Assembly (NCBI GenBank): GCA_027257055.1
Contig: JAPVLO010000990.1
Coordinates: 62,001 to 126,000, forward strand
Length of the DNA: 64,000 nucleotides
Source of the DNA: Cephalopachus bancanus
Lineage: Eukaryota > Chordata > Mammalia > Primates > Tarsiidae
Direction: 5' to 3'
The position numbers and the translations under genes are program-made. Of the stretch, positions 59,223 through 64,000 are shown one piece after another (position 1 is the stretch's first letter; the number at the start of each line of letters is the position of its first letter). The notes under the pieces are model-generated. The model was given only the letters and a program-made list of their open reading frames with translations. It was not told the DNA's origin and searched no databases.

Positions 59223-59402
59223 AAAAGTGAAACAGAAACTGCCCACAAAGAGGACTTCTACTTAGATGCCAGAGAAGATAAAGGAGAATTTTCCAGAGTT
59301 CCACTAATGTGCCTGTTTTGTCCTGATGTCTTCCGAACCTTTGATAGTTTTGTTTCTTTGCATTTGAAATATTTATCAAAAGCAGGGTGGAAGCACTTCT
59401 AA
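59223..59402 (+). other. Orphan exon-like open frame with zinc-finger-like CxxC
   Basis: A good acceptor (TTTTCCCCTCCTCTGCAG, ending 59222) opens onto a frame of about 60 codons containing MCLFCPDVFRTFDSFVSLHL, that is C-x2-C-x13-H with no second His at the expected spacing. I see no other exons for it. Could be an unrecognised terminal exon, an old zinc-finger remnant, or chance. Confidence 0.2.
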
Positions 59403-60231
59403 ACACCTACATTGGGGTTCCCTGGTAACTGCTCTGGAACTTCCTGCATTCTCCAGAGGCAAAGGAGGGGGAAATTTGGGTCAAATCCCCTCTGCTGTGG
59501 AGCTCATAGCTTCACCTCCCGACCCTTCTCTTTTCCCTCTCCTCATGCTCCCTAGCTTAAAAAAAGTCCGGTCCACCCACAGGATTCCTAAGTTTATATT
59601 CTGGGCTACTGGTGTTGACCACTGACCCTCACCTTCCAACCCTAGCTAGCATCAACAGAGGGTGATAGGTTAACTGGTCTTACAAACTGTCCTTTCCCTC
59701 ATTTTTAAGGATAAGGAAAGGAGAAAAGAAAGTAATGCTGTCATTTTTACTTTCATTTACCTAGAGGGGGTTTACAGCAACCATCCTTGGAGTGGTTTAT
59801 CCTGTCTCCATGGCAAATTCTATAATTGCTCTTGGTCACCAAGAGATTCTACATTCTAAGTACAATATTCCTTAAATCCACACTGGATTTCACTACATCC
59901 GTTTAAACCCACTTCAAAACATTTCCCTCAGCGTGGCTGTACCAAGTTTTAAGTCATGTGTGATACCAAGCACCCCTATTTGCCCTGGATACCCAAAACA
60001 AGTAACAAAAACATGTTCCCAAGAGAGGTTAAAAAAAAAAGGCTATGAATTTGGGAACAATCTTAAGTGTTTTTGTTTCCAACAAAATCTTCCTCCCCCA
60101 TAGAAACAACCCTCGAGCTGCAGTCCCCGTGAAGAGGAAGAACAGCCAATTCACCATGCCTTCTAACAAACATTTTATTTCCAGTTCACGAAATAAGCAA
60201 CACTCAATAGCTTCGGTTCCATGCCATTTAC

Positions 60232-60247
60232 TATTTTTTTTTTTATT
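60232..60247 (-). terminator. MPC1L: MPC1L poly(A) signal and residual A tract
   Basis: On the minus strand AATAAA (TTTATT at 60242-60247) runs directly into an A10 tract about 120 nt after the stop codon. The tract may be the remnant of the retrogene's own poly(A) tail. Confidence 0.55.
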
Positions 60248-60365
60248 GATCAAGCTGCAGGTTTAAGTCAGATTCGCACTGGTTTAGTCAAAGCCAAAGT
60301 CTTGGGTGGCCTTCAGGAGAAATGATAGTGCTCGCTGCAAAGATTCAATCAGGCCCTCCCAGTCT

Positions 60366-60779
60366 TTAGGAAGCTTGTTTCGGGGGCTGAGGGCTGGGGC
60401 TGGCAGAGGTGGCGGCCGGAGGGTGGCCGGCTTCAGCCGCGGCGGCCGACTGGACACCACCGCCATAATGGTAGCGTAGGAAGCGGCCCCCTTGCAGGCT
60501 CTGTGCCACCACGTTGGTGCAGTGGCACGACATCAGCAGCAGGTTTCGGGGCTGTACGCGGTAGGCGAAGCGCATGAAGGCCATCGAGTAGAAGAGGAGC
60601 GCTGTTGTCATGCGGCCACTGATGATGTCCGGCGTCGACCTCAAGTCTCTAAAGGCGGCCAGCGGAAGGCCCCAGTTGGCCATGGGACCCCAGAAGTGTG
60701 TGCTGGTCACGTAATCCCGAAACTCCTTGGTTCGCACGTAATCTCTCGTCTTCCGCCATAGTGCTGCCATCCCCGCCAT
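60366..60779 (-). CDS. MPC1L: Mitochondrial pyruvate carrier 1-like protein (intronless retrogene)
   Basis: A single uninterrupted 137-residue frame, matching the MPC1 family through residue 100. It includes KEFRDY, STHFWGP (26-32), NWGLP (35-39), IISGRM (52-57), FMRFAY (68-73), QPRN (76-79) and H86, which corresponds to the functionally important His84 of MPC1. It lacks introns, unlike MPC1, and has an AATAAA and A-rich run after the stop, so it arose by retroposition. The Ala/Pro-rich tail after residue 105 is unique to MPC1L. MPC1L replaces MPC1 in male germ cells, pairing with MPC2 in the inner mitochondrial membrane to import pyruvate. The ATG at 60777-60779 has a strong context (A at -3, G at +4). 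No stop or frameshift is visible, so it is probably functional here. It is convergent to CXorf38. Confidence 0.95.
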   Translation of the reverse strand: MAGMAALWRKTRDYVRTKEFRDYVTSTHFWGPMANWGLPLAAFRDLRSTPDIISGRMTTALLFYSMAFMRFAYRVQPRNLLLMSCHCTNVVAQSLQGGRFLRYHYGGGVQSAAAAEAGHPPAATSASPSPQPPKQAS

Positions 60780-61165
60780 GATCGTGGGGCCTTAGGCCCG
60801 CCAACAGACAGGCAGCAGACCACAGTGACGTCGAACGCCGCGTCTCCAACAAACAGCAAACGCTGACGTGGAGAGCGCCCGCAGCCTCGCGCCTTCCTAC
60901 GACTGCCGTAAAGTACGTCGGCTCGCACGTGCCACTGTCGTACTTTTGTGCGTGGGGCTGGAAGGGCGTGGTTTGGCACTGGCGGCTCACGTGACTGCTT
61001 GTAGGCTGTGTGATCGCACGTACAACGGGGGTGGAAAGGCGTCGCTTCGCCTACACGCCTTTGCGTAACTGCCGTAAGGCGCTTGGGATCCCTCGTGCTG
61101 CTGTTGTGCCTTTCCGCAGGGAGGAGCGCGCCCTCGCCCTTGAGCCTTCATGCCACCTGTGGACT
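60780..61165 (-). promoter_or_regulatory. MPC1L: MPC1L CpG-rich promoter
   Basis: CpG-dense, TATA-less sequence directly upstream of the MPC1L ATG. CRE-like TGACGTC (60826-60832) and TGACGTG (60864-60870) lie 47 and 85 bp upstream of the start codon. CREM-driven CRE sites close to the start are typical of spermatid genes, which fits the known germline expression of MPC1L. E-box-like CACGTG sites recur at about 60927 and 60988. The upstream half is built of degenerate repeats of about 83 bp. Confidence 0.6.
60868..61160. repeat. Degenerate CpG-rich minisatellite, about 83-bp period, 3 to 4 units
   Basis: A shared pattern of GTGGA-purine-GCG, TCGC/CTCG, then ACTGCCGTAA and CTCGTGC recurs. The anchor ACTGCCGTAA occurs exactly at 60902-60911 and 61068-61077, with a diverged copy ACTGCTTGTA at 60994-61003 and a weak fourth at about 61150. 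Spacings are 92, 74 and 82 bp. Seen by eye; dot-plot confirmation is needed. Confidence 0.55.
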
Positions 61166-61179
61166 GACCTGAAGTAAGT

Positions 61180-62375
61180 AGTGTCCCCTCTCCCGTCCCC
61201 TCCCCATCACCCCCTCTGCCTCGGTCTTTGTCCCTGCCATGCTGCAGGTGCCACCGAGGAAGGTGAGGGCCCGGTTGCCTGTTTCTCAGTGCGCAAAGGG
61301 AAACTGCTTTTTCTGTCTAGTGAACAGTGTTAACTAGATGTTAATGCAAAATTCCTCAACCAGGTACAGAATTTTAGTCCTTACATTGTACCTAAGTGTT
61401 ACTTGTAGACATAGTGACATTTCACCCCTAAACATTTTAGCATCTGCCTCTTAAAAACAAGGACATTCTCCTACTTAACCACAGTACAATAATCCACTCG
61501 GTTAATTAACATTTAGTACAGCACTATCTAATATACAGTGCATATTTAAGTGTTATAGCTCTATGGATTTTTTTTCTCTCTTGTTGGAGGGGGGAGATAG
61601 GGATTTAATTAAGATCACATTTAGTTAACTCCTGCGATTAGTCTTTAAGAGTTCCTCTTTGTCTTTCGTGACATTGACATTTTTGAAGAGTCCGAGCAGT
61701 GGCTTTTCAGAATGTCCGTAATTTGGAGTTGTCTGACTGTTTTCTCATTAGATGTAGGTTAAACATTTTTTGACAAAACAACTACACAGGTGATGTGTTC
61801 TTAGTGCATCACAATGGGAGGCACGTGGTGTCTCTGTATTCTAACACTGGTGATATGTCTGCCAGTTTTCTCTGCTTTTCGTCTCTGTACTCAGCAAATA
61901 ATTCAGGGGAAGCCACTTTAAGAGCATATAGATATTCTAATCTCAACAATCTTTCACCTAATAGTATTAATATCTATTGAGGAAAATTCTTTAATGACAA
62001 AACCGGTGATTATTTTTCTAATGTTTTCTGAGTTTTCCAATAAAAATAGCAATTGTTGAAAAGTAGTTGTGTATGCATTGAAATATTAATACTTTATGTA
62101 ATGATTTACACATAAGCCCATTGTATCTTTAAAATTAACATTCATTACCTGTATTTATTTACACCCTCAAATATTTTGCAAATATCTCTTAAAAATATAT
62201 AGTATAGCCATTGCTTGAAAGGGACATAATTTTTACATGACCCTTCTAAAATGGATGACAGGTTTACTAGTGTAAATCAGCTCAGTATAGGTTTAAATTA
62301 ATAAATCAGTAAGCATGTATTGAAGGGCATTTAGGCCTACAATACCAGATGTTCTAATGTCAAAAGAAATAGAAA
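61180..62375. other. Intergenic sequence beyond the MPC1L promoter
   Basis: AT-rich after about 61300; nothing recognised apart from a donor-like GAA|GTAAGTAG at 61170-61180. Confidence 0.35.
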
Positions 62376-62379
62376 TTAG

Positions 62380-62510
62380 TCTGGGCATGGTGGCTCACGC
62401 CTGTAATCCTAGCACTTTGGGAGGCCAAGGTGAGAGGATTGCTTGAGCCCAGGAGTTCTAGACTAGCCTGCACAACATACCAAGACCTCGTCTATAATAA
62501 AAAGTAATAA
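62380..62510 (+). mobile_element. Alu left monomer
   Basis: CTGGGCATGGTGGCTCACGC to AAGACCTCGTCTATAATAAA; a free monomer or truncated copy. Confidence 0.8.
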
Positions 62511-62599
62511 CAATAAAAAAATTTAAAAAGAAGTAAGAACTAGCACTCCTTGTCCAAAAGAAGCTTTCAGTACTTGCAGATTATCTCACGTTGTTGCTT

Positions 62600-62955
62600 G
62601 GTTTTGATCACCTATTGCTGTGTAACAAATCATCCCCAAATTTAGCGGTTTAGAACAACAACAATCTTTTGTGACTCACAAATTTACAAATTGGGCAGGA
62701 CTTATTGGAGACAGCTCATCTCTGTGCATCACCAATGGGGACAGTTCAGCTTGAGGCTTGGAGGATCCACTTTAAAAATGGCCACCCGCATGGCAAGTTG
62801 ATAACTGCTTGTTGACTGGAAGCTCAGCTGGGGTTGTTGACCAGGGGAGGTGGTGGGTCAGTTTCTCTCCATGTAGGTGGGCCGCTCAGGCTTTTCACGA
62901 TGTGGTGACTGAGTTCCGAGAGTAAGTGTAACGAGAATTGTGCAGAAGCTGTGTG
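62600..62955. repeat. Old LTR-like repeat
   Basis: TATTGCTGTGTAACAAATCA, GCGGTTTAGAACAACAACAA; same family as 18700-19190. Confidence 0.4.
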
Positions 62956-62969
62956 GAAGGCAGAATTCT

Positions 62970-63210
62970 TTTTTTTCTTTTTTCCTTTTTCGAGTCGGAG
63001 TCTCACTCGGTCGCCCGGACTGGAGTGCGGTGGCCGCTCCCGGCCGCCACAGCCTTGACCTGCTGGGCTCCGGCGATCCTTCGGCCTCAGCCTTCCGAGT
63101 AGCTGGAATTACATGCGTGCGCTACCACGCCCGGCTGATTTTTTGATTTATTGTAGAGATGAGGTCTCACCAAGTTGCCCAGGCAGGTCTCGAGCCCGCA
63201 GGCTCAGGCA
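62970..63210 (-). mobile_element. 5'-truncated Alu with 15-bp target duplication
   Basis: GGAAGGCAGAATTCT lies on both sides (62955-62969, 63211-63225). The Alu 5' about 75 bp are missing although the duplication is perfect, so truncation occurred during insertion. Confidence 0.9.
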
Positions 63211-63225
63211 GGAAGGCAGAATTCT

Positions 63226-63825
63226 AAGATGATCCTGATGACCCTCACCCTTGTACAATCTCCCGGTGAGTGTGAGCAGAAGCTGTGAATATCATTAGAT
63301 ATTACTCCCATGATTACATGACAAAAGGGGTTTTGCAGATGTAATCAAGGTCTCAAATAAGTGGACCTTAAGATAGGGAGGTGCCCCAAGTGGGCCTGAC
63401 CTAATCACGTGAGCATTTAAATCTGGATCTAGAGGTCAGAGAGGGATTCAGAGATTCCAAGCATGAGAGGGATTTGACATGAAGGAGCTTCTCCTGGCTC
63501 TGAAGGAGGAAGTGACTATGTAGGAAGAAATGCCGGCAGCCCCCAGCTGACAGCAAGGAAACAGGGACCTCAGTCTTATGACCATAAAGAACTGAATTCT
63601 GCTAACAACATAATGAGCTTGGAAGTAGATTTCCCCCAGCCCTCCCAAAACTCAGTCCAGCTAACACCTTCATTTCAGCCATGTGAGACCCTGAGAGAGA
63701 ATCCAGTCATTCTGTGCCCAGAATCCTGACCTACAGAACCATGAGCTAATAGATGGGTATTGTTTTAAGCCAATAAGTTTGTGGTTATTTATTACACAGT
63801 AATAGAAAAATAAGTAACATTGGCT
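63226..63825 (+). repeat. MaLR-like LTR
   Basis: GGTTTTGCAGATGTAATCAA, TGGGCCTGACCTAATCACGT, TTTTAAGCCAATAAGTTTGT and ATTACACAGTAATAGAAAAA mark an MLT1/MST-like LTR. Confidence 0.6.
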
Positions 63826-64000
63826 TTATAGATGGTACTAGCCTCAGAAGTCACTCAACATCACTTTCTCAATAGCAACAAGCCCGCCCAAACTCAACGG
63901 GAGGGAACATTGACACACCTCTCACAGGCAGGAGTGTCAAAGTCACACTTCAAGAAGAGTATTGAGCCAAACATGGTGGCATGCACCTGCAGTCCCAACT

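Noticed and set aside
60045..60266. Overlapping frames on both strands next to the MPC1L 3' end
   Set aside because: Low-complexity Lys/Phe-rich translations of the A/T-rich 3' UTR; not a gene.

Overview
The window is nuclear DNA of a primate. It carries spliced genes with GT-AG introns and more than thirty dimeric 7SL-derived Alu elements, together with L1, L2, MIR, DNA-transposon and LTR remnants. Three genes are recognisable from their proteins: the 3' half of MED14, all of CXorf38, and the intronless MPC1L. This is the Xp11.4 block of the primate X chromosome. The dominant young Alu type is neither AluS/AluY (monkeys and apes) nor the lemur/galago type, so a tarsier is my best guess for the source. 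That is an inference from repeat style, not a proof.

Layout. 1-30216 (+): the last 12 coding exons of MED14, encoding 635 residues that end at the native stop, followed by a 3' UTR with proximal and distal poly(A) signals (30735, about 32332). 30760-34100: distal 3' UTR or intergenic sequence. 34180-34900: GC-rich promoter and first two exons of CXorf38. 34382-53070 (+): six coding exons of CXorf38 (320 aa), then a 3' UTR exon from 53527. 54422-55593: a retrocopy inserted on the minus strand between perfect 19-bp target-site duplications. It pairs an endogenous-retrovirus LTR/primer-binding-site leader with a broken SYCP3/FAM9/XLR-like reading frame. 60366-60779 (-): MPC1L, with a CpG-rich promoter containing an array of about 83-bp repeats. 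61200-64000: intergenic sequence with an LTR and Alus.

The genes are not an operon-like unit. MED14 is the scaffold of the Mediator complex in the nucleus. CXorf38 is uncharacterised, but I see a HEPN-like R-x4-H motif and a possible metal-binding Cys/His cluster. MPC1L is a germline paralogue of the mitochondrial pyruvate carrier subunit MPC1.

The most interesting observations are: (1) a lineage-specific Alu subfamily whose A and B boxes have both moved towards the tRNA consensus, the B box sitting in a perfect T-arm-like hairpin; (2) the LTR-led SYCP3-like retrocopy; (3) a 450-bp internally deleted mariner with intact ends and TA flanks; (4) the MPC1L promoter repeat array and CRE-like sites; (5) insertions reduced to little more than a poly(A) tail; (6) a recurrent, polyadenylated LTR-end mini-retroposon.
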